From Stenotrophomonas maltophilia (GTDB taxonomy: Bacteria > Pseudomonadota > Gammaproteobacteria > Xanthomonadales > Xanthomonadaceae): DNA of 26,145 nt. Below, one piece after another: positions 1-7,776 of this stretch. The stretch lies in assembly GCA_002387845.1 (NCBI GenBank), contig DGLB01000047.1, positions 1 to 26,145 on the forward strand. The letters are read 5' to 3'. The position numbers and the translations under genes were made by a program. Positions within the stretch are counted from its first letter, which is position 1, and the number at the start of each line of letters is the position of its first letter. The notes below the pieces were generated by a model that had not been told where the DNA came from, made no database searches, and saw only the letters and a list, made by a program, of their open reading frames with translations.

Positions 1-20
1 TGGGCCGGACCGCGGAGCGG

Positions 21-40
21 GGGTCACGGCGTGTCCCGGC
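21..40. repeat. Short repeat shared with the window's far end
   Basis: The 20-mer GGGTCACGGCGTGTCCCGGC recurs as a reverse complement at 26125-26145 with one extra T. It lies in otherwise non-coding GC-rich DNA before cheW. It is probably a dispersed intergenic element; only part of the second copy lies inside the window. Confidence 0.5.
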
Positions 41-105
41 AGGGCCTGGCACCGCTCGCCGGCCATCAGCAGTGAATAGCTGTCTGCGGCAACCGACCAC
101 CCCTC

Positions 106-132
106 TAAAGTCGCCCCACTCCAGGCCGATAT
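106..132 (+). promoter_or_regulatory. Sigma28 (FliA) promoter of cheW
   Basis: TAAAGTCG (106-113), an 11-nt spacer and GCCGATAT (125-132) match the flagellar sigma28 consensus TAAAGTTT-N11-GCCGATAA in both boxes and in spacing. The cheW start codon lies 55 nt downstream. This places cheW in the late flagellar regulon. Confidence 0.85.
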
Positions 133-186
133 TGAGCGTGACGCCCGGTTTTTCCTTACCGCCACGCCCGACCCAGGATTCCTTCC

Positions 187-678
187 ATGAACGACAGCAA
201 CCCCAACGCCGCCAGCAGCGGTGGCGAGTATCTCAGCTTCACCCTCGGCGCCGAGCACTACGGCGTGGATATTCTCAAGGTCCAGGAAATCCGCGGCTAC
301 GACTCGGTCACCCGCGTGCCCGATGCCCCCGATTACATCAAGGGTGTCATCAACCTGCGCGGCACCATCGTTCCGGTCATCGACCTGCGCCTCAAGCTGC
401 GCCTGGAAAAGGCCACGTATGACGCCTTCACCGTCATGATCGTGCTCAACGTCGAAGACCGCGTTGTCGGCATCGTCGTCGACAGCGTCTCCGACGTCAT
501 CCCGCTCAACGCCGACCAGATCCGCCCCACCCCCGAGTTCGGTGCCGCCGTCGATACCCGCTTCATCTCCGGCATCGGCACCCAGGACGATCGCATGCTC
601 ATCCTGCTCGACATCGAAACCCTGCTCGACAGCGCCGACATGGGCCAGGCCCAGCACCTGGAAGATGCGGCCGCTTGA
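187..678 (+). CDS. cheW: Chemotaxis coupling protein CheW
   Basis: Single-domain CheW scaffold of 163 residues that links chemoreceptor tips to the kinase CheA in the cytoplasm. The N-terminal half holds the family pattern: YLSFTLG, then EHYGVDILKVQEI, VTRVPDAPDYIKGVINLRG around residues 42-60, and VPVIDLRLKL. The C-terminal half carries the second SH3-like barrel (VGIVVDSVSDVI, then FISGIG and ILLDIETLL). Length is typical for CheW. AGGA at 175-178 lies 8 nt before the ATG, and a sigma28 promoter sits 55 nt upstream. A small exported protein and two MCPs follow on the same strand. Identification is firm; which receptors it serves is inferred from neighbourhood. Confidence 0.95.
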   Translation: MNDSNPNAASSGGEYLSFTLGAEHYGVDILKVQEIRGYDSVTRVPDAPDYIKGVINLRGTIVPVIDLRLKLRLEKATYDAFTVMIVLNVEDRVVGIVVDSVSDVIPLNADQIRPTPEFGAAVDTRFISGIGTQDDRMLILLDIETLLDSADMGQAQHLEDAAA

Positions 679-721
679 CGCACCATCGCAAAGAATTGTG
701 ATGAACAGCACACATTCTCAC

Positions 722-748
722 TTCAGTTGTGTCGCGTTTGGCCGATAG
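722..748 (+). promoter_or_regulatory. Sigma28-like promoter before the OB-fold gene
   Basis: TTCAGTTG (722-729), an 11-nt spacer and GCCGATAG (741-748). The -10 box matches 7 of 8 consensus positions and the -35 box 5 of 8. The next start codon is at 822. It suggests that the small exported protein, and perhaps the first MCP, are also transcribed by FliA. Confidence 0.65.
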
Positions 749-821
749 CTCGTGTCAGGACCTCGTGCCGTGGGTATTCCACGGCCAGGCCAACCATCCA
801 AATCCCCCGGAGTATCTCCCG

Positions 822-1202
822 ATGAAGTCTCTGCTTGCCGTGTTCTCGGTCGCCGTCCTGGCCACCTCCGCCGCCCCCGTCTCCGCCCAGTCGGCCATGA
901 TTCCGCCGGAACTGGCACCGCGCTCGGTCGGCAAGGACGGCATGGTCTGCGGCAAGGTCGAAAAGGCCCGTTATGCCGAAGGTTCCGAAGGCCAGCCCAC
1001 CTTCCTGTACATGGGCGGCGCCTTCCCGCGCCACACCTTCTCCGCCCGCATCGCCGGCACCAACCGCGGCAAGTTCAATTTCCCGCTGGAATCGCTGGAA
1101 GGCAAGACCGTCTGCGTCATCGGCACCATCCAGCGTGATGCCTCGCGCGCTGAAATCGAAGTCAGCGGTCCGTCCGGCCTGAAGCTGGCCGACATCAAGT
1201 AA
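822..1202 (+). CDS. Small exported OB-fold-like protein in the chemotaxis cluster
   Basis: A 126-residue protein with a Sec signal peptide (MKSLLAVF, a hydrophobic core, then a cleavage site near APVSA-QS at about residue 22), so probably periplasmic. The mature part reads GMVCGKVEKARY ... TFLYMGGAFPRHTFSARI ... LEGKTVCVIGTIQ ... AEIEVSGPSGLKL. This strand pattern and the 'GKTVCVIGTI...IEV' segment resemble OB-fold domains of the tRNA_anti type found in exported bacterial proteins. I do not recognise a named gene. The ATG at 822 is preferred over in-frame 729 because GGAG at 809-812 is well placed and the signal peptide starts there. The sigma28-like promoter and its position between cheW and an mcp link it to motility; its function is unknown. 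Confidence 0.85.
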   Translation: MKSLLAVFSVAVLATSAAPVSAQSAMIPPELAPRSVGKDGMVCGKVEKARYAEGSEGQPTFLYMGGAFPRHTFSARIAGTNRGKFNFPLESLEGKTVCVIGTIQRDASRAEIEVSGPSGLKLADIK

Positions 1203-1217
1203 TTCCCGTACGCCCTG

Positions 1218-1241
1218 CCACGCCGGCACTGGCCGGCGTGG
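1218..1241 (+). repeat. GC hairpin between the OB-fold gene and mcp1
   Basis: Perfect 10-bp inverted repeat CCACGCCGGC / GCCGGCGTGG with loop ACTG. No T-run follows, so it is not a classical terminator. It may be a REP-like or RNA-stabilising hairpin and may allow read-through into mcp1. Confidence 0.5.
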
Positions 1242-1294
1242 TCGCTGCAACCGGGACACGCCCGGACGCGTTTGCCACTGGAGAGTGCACCACC

Positions 1295-3658
1295 ATGCAA
1301 TGGATCAACAATCTCAAACTGATGCCGAAGCTGATGCTGACGTTCGGCGTCCTGCTGCTGGTGATGCTGCTTCAGGGCATCGTCGCGTACCGCGGCCTGC
1401 ACTCGCTCAACAATGTCACCACCGAACTGGCCGGCAACCGGATGGAAAGCATCCGCATGGCCGGCGAAATGCGTGGCATGCTCGGTGAGTACCGCAATTC
1501 GGCCTACCAGGGCCTGATCCGCGCCAGCGACGACGTCAAGGCCGAAGCCAAGACCCGCGCCGCTGATCTGCGCGCCAAGATTGATGCGTCGATGAAGAAG
1601 TATCCCGAACTCATCGACGGCCCCCAGCAGAAGAAGCTCTACGACGCCTTCGCCAAAGAGTGGAAAGACTCGCTGGCCTCGTACGATGCCGTCACCGAAA
1701 TGCTGGAGCTGGACCTGCCCGACGACGCCGTCGACACCTTCGTCGGCGAAACCCGCGCCAAGCACCTGAAGGCCTCGGCCGCACTTGAAGCGCTGATCGC
1801 CGAAGACAACCGCCTCGCCCGCGCCTCGCGCGAAGAAGCGGCCTCCACCTACGCCGCCTCGGCTACGCTGACCGTCATCGCCCTGCTAGGCGGTGCCGCC
1901 GCCGGCCTGGTGCTGGTGTGGCTGTTTGCCCGTTCGCTGGTCGGCAGCGTGCGCGGTGCCGTCTCGGTCGCCAACGAAGTGGCCGGCGGCAAGCTCGACG
2001 GCCATATCGACGTGACCCGCAAGGACGAAGTCGGCGACCTGCTGCAGGCTATGCAGCGCATGCAGCGCGACCTGCGCGAGCGCACCGAGACCGAACAGGC
2101 CGTCGCCCGCGAGAACCTGCGCATCCGCACCGCGCTGGACTACAGCTCCACCGGCGTCTACCTGACCGACGACACCCTCAACATCGTCTACGCCAACCGC
2201 GCCCTGGAACACACCCTGTCCCAGTACCAGGACGAGCTGCGCAAGGACCTGCCGGCGTTCGACGCCAGCCAGAGCCTGGTCGGCCGTCCGCTGACCGTGC
2301 TGGAACACAACGGCGAAACCGACCCCGCCCTGCTTGCCAACCTGAAGCAGAACGGCGTGGCTCGCCGCGCCATGCAGTTCGGTGACGCGCAGTTTGCCCA
2401 GGTGGTCTCGGTCATCCGCAACGACGAAGGCCACACCGTGGGCCACGTGGTGGAATGGCGTGACCGCACCCCGGAAGCCCTGGTGGAAGCCGAAGTGGCA
2501 CGCGTCATCGCCCAGGCCGCCGCCGGCGACCTCAGCGGCCGCATTGCCGCCGAAGGCAAGGACGGCTTCTTCCTGCAGCTGGCCCAGCAGATCAATGGCC
2601 TGCTTGACGCCAACGCCAGCAGCATCGAACAGATTTCCAGCCTGCTCACCGCGCTGTCGCAGGGCGACCTGACCGCACGCATGCACGGCGACTTCCACGG
2701 CGTGTTCGCCACCATGCGTGACGACGCCAACGCCACCGCCGAACAGCTCAGCGGCATCGTCACCCGCATCAAGCAGAGCAGCCAGGCCATCAGCCAGGCC
2801 GCCAGCGAGATCGCCACCGGCAACAGCGACCTGTCGCGCCGTACCGAGCAGCAGGCCGCCAACCTGGAAGAAACCGCCGCCTCGATGGAGGAGCTCACCT
2901 CCACCGTGCGCCAGAACGCCGAGCACGCCCGCCAGGCCAACCAGCTCGCCATCGGCGCACACACCGTCGCCTCGCAGGGCGGTGAAGTGGTTGGCCAGGT
3001 GGTGACCACCATGAGCGCGATCCAGACCAGCTCCAAGAAGATCGCCGAAATCATCTCGGTCATCGACGGCATCGCCTTCCAGACCAACATCCTGGCACTG
3101 AACGCGGCAGTCGAAGCGGCCCGTGCCGGCGAACAGGGCCGCGGCTTCGCCGTGGTCGCCTCCGAAGTGCGTACCCTGGCCCAGCGTTCGGCCGGTGCCG
3201 CCAAGGAGATCAAGGGCCTGATCGACGATTCGGTCGGCAAGGTCAACGACGGTTCGGCGCTGGTGCACAAGGCCGGCCAGACCATGGGCGAGATCGTCGC
3301 CTCGGTGCAGCGCGTCACCGACATCATGTCGGAGATTTCCGCCGCCTCGCAGGAACAGTCGGCCGGTATCGAGCAGGTCAACCAGACCGTGGTGCAGATG
3401 GACGAAACCACCCAGCAGAACGCCGCGCTGGTGGAGGAAGCCACCGCTGCAGCCCGCTCGATGGAAGAACAGGCCGGCCACCTCAGCGACGCCGTGTCGA
3501 TCTTCAAGCTGGAAGACCAGGTGGTCGTCGCCGCAGCGCCGGTTCGCGCCGTGCGTCCGGTCGCCGTGGCCACCCCGGCCCCGGCTCCCGCGCGCAAGGC
3601 ACCCGCGCGTGCCGTAGCCGCCGCCGAACTGGCTGAAGGCGACTGGCAGGAATTCTGA
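1295..3658 (+). CDS. Methyl-accepting chemotaxis protein, 4HB-HAMP-PAS type
   Basis: Transmembrane chemoreceptor of 787 residues. TM1 is at about 12-34. A periplasmic helical bundle of the 4HB type spans about 35-188, TM2 about 189-212, and HAMP about 213-262. A PAS-like domain follows (275-395, with STGVYLTDDTLNIVYAN), then HAMP-like repeats (400-490) and the signalling hairpin (about 510-735). The hairpin tip has the conserved core IISVIDGIAFQTNILALN (about 587-604) and EAARAGEQGRGFAVVA. A Pro/Ala-rich linker leads to C-terminal DWQEF, an xWxxF tether for CheR/CheB. ATG 1295 is preferred over in-frame 1238 because GGAGAG (1280-1285) is 9 nt away and the hydrophobic helix follows at once. 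The cytoplasmic PAS suggests redox or energy sensing, but no cofactor residue could be assigned. A strong terminator follows. Confidence 0.95.
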   Translation: MQWINNLKLMPKLMLTFGVLLLVMLLQGIVAYRGLHSLNNVTTELAGNRMESIRMAGEMRGMLGEYRNSAYQGLIRASDDVKAEAKTRAADLRAKIDASMKKYPELIDGPQQKKLYDAFAKEWKDSLASYDAVTEMLELDLPDDAVDTFVGETRAKHLKASAALEALIAEDNRLARASREEAASTYAASATLTVIALLGGAAAGLVLVWLFARSLVGSVRGAVSVANEVAGGKLDGHIDVTRKDEVGDLLQAMQRMQRDLRERTETEQAVARENLRIRTALDYSSTGVYLTDDTLNIVYANRALEHTLSQYQDELRKDLPAFDASQSLVGRPLTVLEHNGETDPALLANLKQNGVARRAMQFGDAQFAQVVSVIRNDEGHTVGHVVEWRDRTPEALVEAEVARVIAQAAAGDLSGRIAAEGKDGFFLQLAQQINGLLDANASSIEQISSLLTALSQGDLTARMHGDFHGVFATMRDDANATAEQLSGIVTRIKQSSQAISQAASEIATGNSDLSRRTEQQAANLEETAASMEELTSTVRQNAEHARQANQLAIGAHTVASQGGEVVGQVVTTMSAIQTSSKKIAEIISVIDGIAFQTNILALNAAVEAARAGEQGRGFAVVASEVRTLAQRSAGAAKEIKGLIDDSVGKVNDGSALVHKAGQTMGEIVASVQRVTDIMSEISAASQEQSAGIEQVNQTVVQMDETTQQNAALVEEATAAARSMEEQAGHLSDAVSIFKLEDQVVVAAAPVRAVRPVAVATPAPAPARKAPARAVAAAELAEGDWQEF

Positions 3659-3660
3659 TG

Positions 3661-3685
3661 TGGTGACGCGCCATGCGCGTCCACC
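3661..3685 (+). repeat. REP-like hairpin after mcp1
   Basis: The core TGACGCGCCATGCGCGTC is the same as in the REP at the cheB stop codon (8837-8859), but the head reads GTGG rather than GTAG. Flanking GGTG and CACC extend the stem with one bulge. It precedes the true terminator by about 25 nt. Confidence 0.65.
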
Positions 3686-3711
3686 CGTAAACCACGTCAT
3701 ACGCGCCACGG

Positions 3712-3749
3712 AACGCCCCGATGCCACCGCATCGGGGCGTTCTTCTTTT
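3712..3749 (+). terminator. Rho-independent terminator of mcp1
   Basis: Perfect 13-bp stem AACGCCCCGATGC / GCATCGGGGCGTT (3712-3724, 3729-3741) with loop CACC, followed by the T-rich TCTTCTTTT. It separates the first mcp from the independently promoted second mcp. Confidence 0.93.
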
Positions 3750-3778
3750 CAAACCTGAACACGCTCAGGCAACACTTC

Positions 3779-3805
3779 TCAATTCAAAGGCGTGGTGGCC
3801 GATAT
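3779..3805 (+). promoter_or_regulatory. Sigma28-like promoter of mcp2
   Basis: TCAATTCA (3779-3786), an 11-nt spacer and GCCGATAT (3798-3805). The -10 box matches 7 of 8 positions of the FliA consensus; the -35 box is weaker (4 of 8). It lies just after the mcp1 terminator and about 100 nt before the mcp2 start. Confidence 0.65.
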
Positions 3806-3902
3806 CTCCTTTGCCTCGGCACGTTCGTCGACGTCGGCCTTCATGGCCATCGCCACCACTCCAGGCATCGCAGCATGCCCCCGACTGTAAAGATCCTCTC
3901 CC

Positions 3903-6164
3903 ATGACCTTGCTCAGCCGCTGGAACCAGTTCTTCTCCAACCTCTCCGTCCGGAACAAGCTCAACCTGCTGACCGTGCTGATCGCGATCGGCGTGATCGC
4001 GCTGGCCGTCGTCGCCGCGCGCAAGCAGTACCTTGATCTGTACGAAACCCGCAAGGAAAGCCTGAAAACCCAGGTGGAAATCACCTTCGGGATCATGGAC
4101 CACTACAAGGCCCTGGCTGACAAAGGTGAGCTGACCGAAGAAGCGGCCAAGGAAAACGCCATGAAGGCGGTCGACGCCATGCGCGCCGACGGCGGCAGTG
4201 CGTACTACAACATCCTCACCACCGACTACGTGCTGCATGTGCATCCGTTCCAGCCCAAGCGCGTGGGCCAGATGGTGAAGGATTACAAATCCGCCGACGG
4301 CGTGGCGCTGTACCAGCTGCAGGTGGACGACGCCGTCAACCATGGCAGCGGCTACACCTACTACTCCACCACCAAGCCGGGTGCGGAAGGCCTGATTCCG
4401 AAGGCCACCTACGCCTCCATGTACAAGCCCTGGCAGTGGGTGGTGACCAGCGGCGTCTACATGGATGACGTGCAGCACGATGCACTGGCCTTCACTGCCG
4501 TGATGACCGCCACCGGCGGCGCACTGGTGCTGATCGTGCTCGCCCTCAGCTGGATCATCGGCAACCGCATCACCGGCCCGCTGCGCCAGGCCACCGGCGT
4601 TGCCGAAAGCATCGCCAGCGGCAAGCTCGACAGCCGCATCGGCGCGCAGGCACAGGACGAACCCGGTCGCCTGCTGGAAAGCATGGGTCGCATGCAGGAA
4701 CAGCTGCACGCGGTGATCACCGCCCAGCGCGAGATGGCCACCCAGCACGATGCCGGCCAGACCCGCTACCGCATGGACGAATCGGCCTTCCCGGGTGAGT
4801 ACGGCCTGATGGTGCACGAAACCAACGCCCTGGTCGGCGCACATGTGCAGACCATGCAGGACGTGCTGGCGGTGGTACAGCGCTATGCCGTGGGTGACCT
4901 CAGCGTGGATGCACCGCGCTACCCGGGCGACAAGGCCGCCATCAGCAGCACCGTCGATACCGTCAAGCAGAACCTGTCCAGCATCAATGCCGAAATCAAG
5001 CGCCTGGGCGGCTCCGCAGCTGCGGGCGACTTCAGCCAGCGTGGCGACGAAGCGCGCTTCGACCACGACTTCCGCCAGATGATCGCCAGCTTGAACGCGA
5101 TGATGCAGGTCAGCGACGACAACCTGGGCAAGCTGTCACAGCTGCTCTCGGCCATCGCCGAAGGCGACCTCACCGCGCGCATGCACGGCGACTACCAGGG
5201 TGTGTTCGCGACCATGCGCGACGACGCCAACGCCACGGTTGCCCAGCTGACCCAGATCGTCGGCCAGATCCAGGCCGCCGCCAGCAGCATCAACCTGGCT
5301 GCCGGCGAGATTTCCACCGGCAACAGCGACCTGTCCCGCCGTACCGAACAGCAGGCCGCCAATCTGGAAGAAACCGCCGCTTCGATGGAGGAACTGACCT
5401 CCACCGTGCGCCAGAACGCCGAACACGCCCGCCAGGCCAATCAGCTGGCGATCGGTGCGCATACGGTTGCCTCGCAGGGCGGTGAAGTGGTCGGCCAGGT
5501 GGTCACCACCATGAGCGCGATAGAATCGAGCTCCAAGCGCATTGCCGAGATCATTTCGGTGATCGACGGCATCGCCTTCCAGACCAACATCCTGGCGCTG
5601 AACGCCGCGGTGGAAGCGGCACGTGCCGGCGAACAGGGCCGCGGCTTCGCCGTGGTGGCCTCGGAAGTGCGCACCCTGGCCCAGCGCTCCGCCGCAGCGG
5701 CCAAGGAAATCAAGGGACTCATCGATGACTCGGTGGCCAGCGTCGCCGACGGTTCGGCCCTGGTGAACAAGGCCGGCAGCACCATGGGCGAGATCGTCGC
5801 CTCGGTGCAGCGCGTCACCGACATCATGGCCGAGATCTCCGCCGCCTCGCAGGAGCAGTCGGCCGGCATCGAACAGGTCAACCAGACCGTGGTGCAGATG
5901 GACGAAACCACCCAGCAGAACGCCGCGCTGGTGGAGGAAGCCACCGCAGCTGCCCGTGCCATGGAAGAACAGGCCACCCAGTTGGCCGATGCCGTGGCGA
6001 TCTTCCGCCTCGACAACCAGGTGGCCGCCGCGGTCAGTGCCGTCACCGCCCGGGTTGCCCCGGTCAGTGCCCCGGCACCGCGCCTGAAGCCGGTTCCGAA
6101 AGCGGTCGCCAAGCCCCTGCCGCGCACCACCGGTGCCGACGACGGCGACTGGCAGGAGTTCTGA
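3903..6164 (+). CDS. Methyl-accepting chemotaxis protein, single-Cache type
   Basis: Chemoreceptor of 753 residues. TM1 is at about 20-38 and the periplasmic single Cache domain (sCache_2 type) spans about 42-193. Its hallmarks are AYYNILTTDYVLHVHPF (about 100-116), GSGYTYYSTTKPG, and MYKPWQWVVTSGVY (about 173-186). TM2 is at about 196-219, followed by HAMP, more HAMP-like repeats, and the signalling hairpin (about 475-700) with IISVIDGIAFQTNILALN. The C-terminus is again DWQEF, a CheR/CheB tether. sCache_2 receptors often bind small organic acids, but the ligand here is unknown. The ribosome-binding site is weak (AAAG at 3889-3892). The signalling half is nearly identical in DNA to mcp1, while the sensor halves are unrelated, so one likely arose by duplication with sensor replacement. 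It has its own sigma28-like promoter. Confidence 0.95.
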   Translation: MTLLSRWNQFFSNLSVRNKLNLLTVLIAIGVIALAVVAARKQYLDLYETRKESLKTQVEITFGIMDHYKALADKGELTEEAAKENAMKAVDAMRADGGSAYYNILTTDYVLHVHPFQPKRVGQMVKDYKSADGVALYQLQVDDAVNHGSGYTYYSTTKPGAEGLIPKATYASMYKPWQWVVTSGVYMDDVQHDALAFTAVMTATGGALVLIVLALSWIIGNRITGPLRQATGVAESIASGKLDSRIGAQAQDEPGRLLESMGRMQEQLHAVITAQREMATQHDAGQTRYRMDESAFPGEYGLMVHETNALVGAHVQTMQDVLAVVQRYAVGDLSVDAPRYPGDKAAISSTVDTVKQNLSSINAEIKRLGGSAAAGDFSQRGDEARFDHDFRQMIASLNAMMQVSDDNLGKLSQLLSAIAEGDLTARMHGDYQGVFATMRDDANATVAQLTQIVGQIQAAASSINLAAGEISTGNSDLSRRTEQQAANLEETAASMEELTSTVRQNAEHARQANQLAIGAHTVASQGGEVVGQVVTTMSAIESSSKRIAEIISVIDGIAFQTNILALNAAVEAARAGEQGRGFAVVASEVRTLAQRSAAAAKEIKGLIDDSVASVADGSALVNKAGSTMGEIVASVQRVTDIMAEISAASQEQSAGIEQVNQTVVQMDETTQQNAALVEEATAAARAMEEQATQLADAVAIFRLDNQVAAAVSAVTARVAPVSAPAPRLKPVPKAVAKPLPRTTGADDGDWQEF

Positions 6165-6165
6165 C

Positions 6166-6187
6166 GTAGAGCCGGGCTTGCCCGGCT
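6166..6187 (+). repeat. GTAG-type REP (SMAG), copy 1 after mcp2
   Basis: GTAG head (6166-6169) followed by the perfect hairpin AGCCGGGC-TT-GCCCGGCT. This is the architecture of the SMAG repeats described in S. maltophilia. It begins one base after the mcp2 stop codon. A headless, imperfect partial copy (ACTTGCCCGGCT) follows at about 6198-6209. Confidence 0.85.
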
Positions 6188-6217
6188 GAACCACCGGACT
6201 TGCCCGGCTGATCTGAA

Positions 6218-6239
6218 GTAGAGCCGGGCTTGCCCGGCT
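6218..6239 (+). repeat. GTAG-type REP (SMAG), copy 2 after mcp2
   Basis: GTAG (6218-6221) followed by the same AGCCGGGC-TT-GCCCGGCT hairpin as copy 1. It is a direct repeat of the copy 52 nt upstream. Confidence 0.85.
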
Positions 6240-6252
6240 GATCTGACCAAAA

Positions 6253-6273
6253 GCCGGGCAAGCCCGGCGCTAC
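6253..6273 (-). repeat. GTAG-type REP (SMAG), inverted copy after mcp2
   Basis: GCCGGGC-AA-GCCCGGC followed by GCTAC, that is, a GTAG-headed REP in the opposite orientation. With the copy at 6218-6239 it forms the head-to-head inverted pair typical of REP dimers. The cluster separates mcp2 from cheR and could fold in mRNA; no T-run is present. Confidence 0.85.
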
Positions 6274-6316
6274 CACCCACCGCCCCACTCCCGCTGTCGT
6301 TGCCTCCCTTCGATGG

Positions 6317-7183
6317 ATGTCGCCTGTGACCACGCCTTCCGCTCCTGCTTCCGCCAACAGCCGTGAATTCGAGTTTGGCGACCGCGACTTCCGCCGCATC
6401 TGCGACCTGATCTACCAGCGGGTCGGCATTTCGCTGGCCCCGGCCAAGCGCGACATGGTCTACGGCCGTCTGTCGCGCCGCCTGCGCGCCTTGGGCATGC
6501 GCAGTTTCGAGGACTACCTCAACCAGCTCGAAGCCCACGGCGGCGACGAATGGCAGGCCTTCACCAATGCGCTCACCACCAATCTGACCGCCTTCTTCCG
6601 CGAGCCACATCACTTCGAAAAGCTCAACGAAGAACTGCGCGCGCGCGCCGGCCACGGCACCCTGCAGCTGTGGTCGTGTGCGGCCTCCACCGGTGAGGAG
6701 CCCTACTCCATGGCCATCACGGCCTGCGAGGCATTTGGCACCCTCAAGCCACCGGTGCGCATCCTGGCCACCGATGTCGACACCCAGGTACTGGCCACGG
6801 CCAGCCGGGGCGTGTACGCGCTTGATCGCGTCAACGGTCTGGACCTGGCCCTCAAGAAGCGCTACTTCCAGCGCGGCAGCGGCCCCAATGAAGGCCAGTG
6901 CCGGGTCATTCCAGCCCTGCGCGAGCTGATTGAATTCCGCCCGCTCAACCTGCTGGCACCGCGCTACGACGTCGGCGGTCCCTACGACGCCCTGTTCTGC
7001 CGCAACGTGATGATCTATTTCGACAAGCCCACCCAGCGCGGCATCCTGTCGCGGCTGATCCAGCACATGGGCGATGACGGCCTGCTCTACACCGGCCACT
7101 CGGAGAACTATCTGCACGCCGCCGATCTGATCCAGCCGTGCGGCCGCACCCTGTACAAGCGCAACCCCGGAGCGCCGGCATGA
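6317..7183 (+). CDS. cheR: Chemotaxis protein methyltransferase CheR
   Basis: SAM-dependent methyltransferase that methylates glutamates on MCP signalling helices. The N-terminal helical domain spans about 18-95 and ends in NLTAFFREPHHF. The SAM-binding Rossmann domain follows, with LWSCAASTGEEPYSMAI (118-134), ILATDVDTQVLATA (149-162), CRNVMIYF, and YTGHSENY near the end. Length is 288 residues, the family norm. The ATG at 6317 has no clear ribosome-binding site; an in-frame GTG at 6326 has GGA at 6315-6317 and may be the real start. The TGA stop overlaps the cheD ATG (ATGA at 7180-7183), indicating translational coupling. The DWQEF tails of the two upstream MCPs are its likely docking sites. 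Confidence 0.96.
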   Translation: MSPVTTPSAPASANSREFEFGDRDFRRICDLIYQRVGISLAPAKRDMVYGRLSRRLRALGMRSFEDYLNQLEAHGGDEWQAFTNALTTNLTAFFREPHHFEKLNEELRARAGHGTLQLWSCAASTGEEPYSMAITACEAFGTLKPPVRILATDVDTQVLATASRGVYALDRVNGLDLALKKRYFQRGSGPNEGQCRVIPALRELIEFRPLNLLAPRYDVGGPYDALFCRNVMIYFDKPTQRGILSRLIQHMGDDGLLYTGHSENYLHAADLIQPCGRTLYKRNPGAPA

Positions 7184-7776
7184 ACCAGGCCGCACGCAAC
7201 GACGAGGTGATGCGCTACTTCGACAGCCGCTTCAAGGTGACCGCCGCCAAGCTGCTGCCCACCCAGTACCTGGTCGTGGACGACGACACCGCGCTGACCA
7301 CCACCCTGGGCTCGTGCGTGGCCGCCTGCCTGCGCGACCCGGTCCTCAAGATCGGCGGCATGAACCACTTCCTGTTGCCGGAGGGCAATGTCGGCGACGG
7401 CGCGCCCGCACGTTACGGCAGCTATGCCATGGAACTGCTGATCAACGACCTGCTCAAGCGCGGCGCGCACCGCAAACGCCTGGAAGCCAAGGTGTTCGGC
7501 GGGGCCAACGTGCTGAAGGGGTTCACCAGCAACCCGGTCGGCACCCGCAATGCCGAGTTCGTGCGCCAGTACCTGCAGGCCGAGCACATTCCGGTGCTGG
7601 CCGAGGACTTATGTGGCATCCATCCGCGCAAGGTGTGGTTCTTCGCCGACAGCGGCCGCGTCGTCGTGCAGCGCCTGCCGCATGCCCACGAAGCCGAAGT
7701 GGCCGCGACCGAATCGGCGGTGCGCGCCCGCCTGTCCAAAGCCCCGGTCACCGGTGGCGTGGAGCTGTTCGAATGA
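7180..7776 (+). CDS. cheD: Chemoreceptor glutamine deamidase CheD
   Basis: CheD deamidates specific receptor glutamines to glutamate, creating methylation sites, and in some bacteria interacts with CheC. The protein has 198 residues. The catalytic Cys and His are visible at C46 (LGSCVAACL) and H63 (GGMNHFLLP), 17 residues apart as in characterised CheD. KVFGGANVL and IGTRNAEF-like segments (here VGTRNAEFVRQYL) also match the family. The start at 7180 gives an ATGA overlap with cheR, and its stop overlaps the cheB ATG (7773-7776). Longer in-frame starts such as 7138 lie inside cheR and are unlikely. No cheC is present in the window. Confidence 0.96.
   Translation: MNQAARNDEVMRYFDSRFKVTAAKLLPTQYLVVDDDTALTTTLGSCVAACLRDPVLKIGGMNHFLLPEGNVGDGAPARYGSYAMELLINDLLKRGAHRKRLEAKVFGGANVLKGFTSNPVGTRNAEFVRQYLQAEHIPVLAEDLCGIHPRKVWFFADSGRVVVQRLPHAHEAEVAATESAVRARLSKAPVTGGVELFE

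Noticed and set aside
3663..3684. Hairpin after mcp1 as the terminator
   Set aside because: No T-run follows; the real terminator with a 13-bp stem and T-rich tail is at 3712-3749.
1886..3727. Long open frames on the strand opposite mcp1 (and similar ones opposite mcp2, cheB, acnB and acnA)
   Set aside because: They are antisense shadows produced by high GC at third codon positions. They have low-complexity Gly/Ala/His-rich translations, no ribosome-binding sites and no domains.
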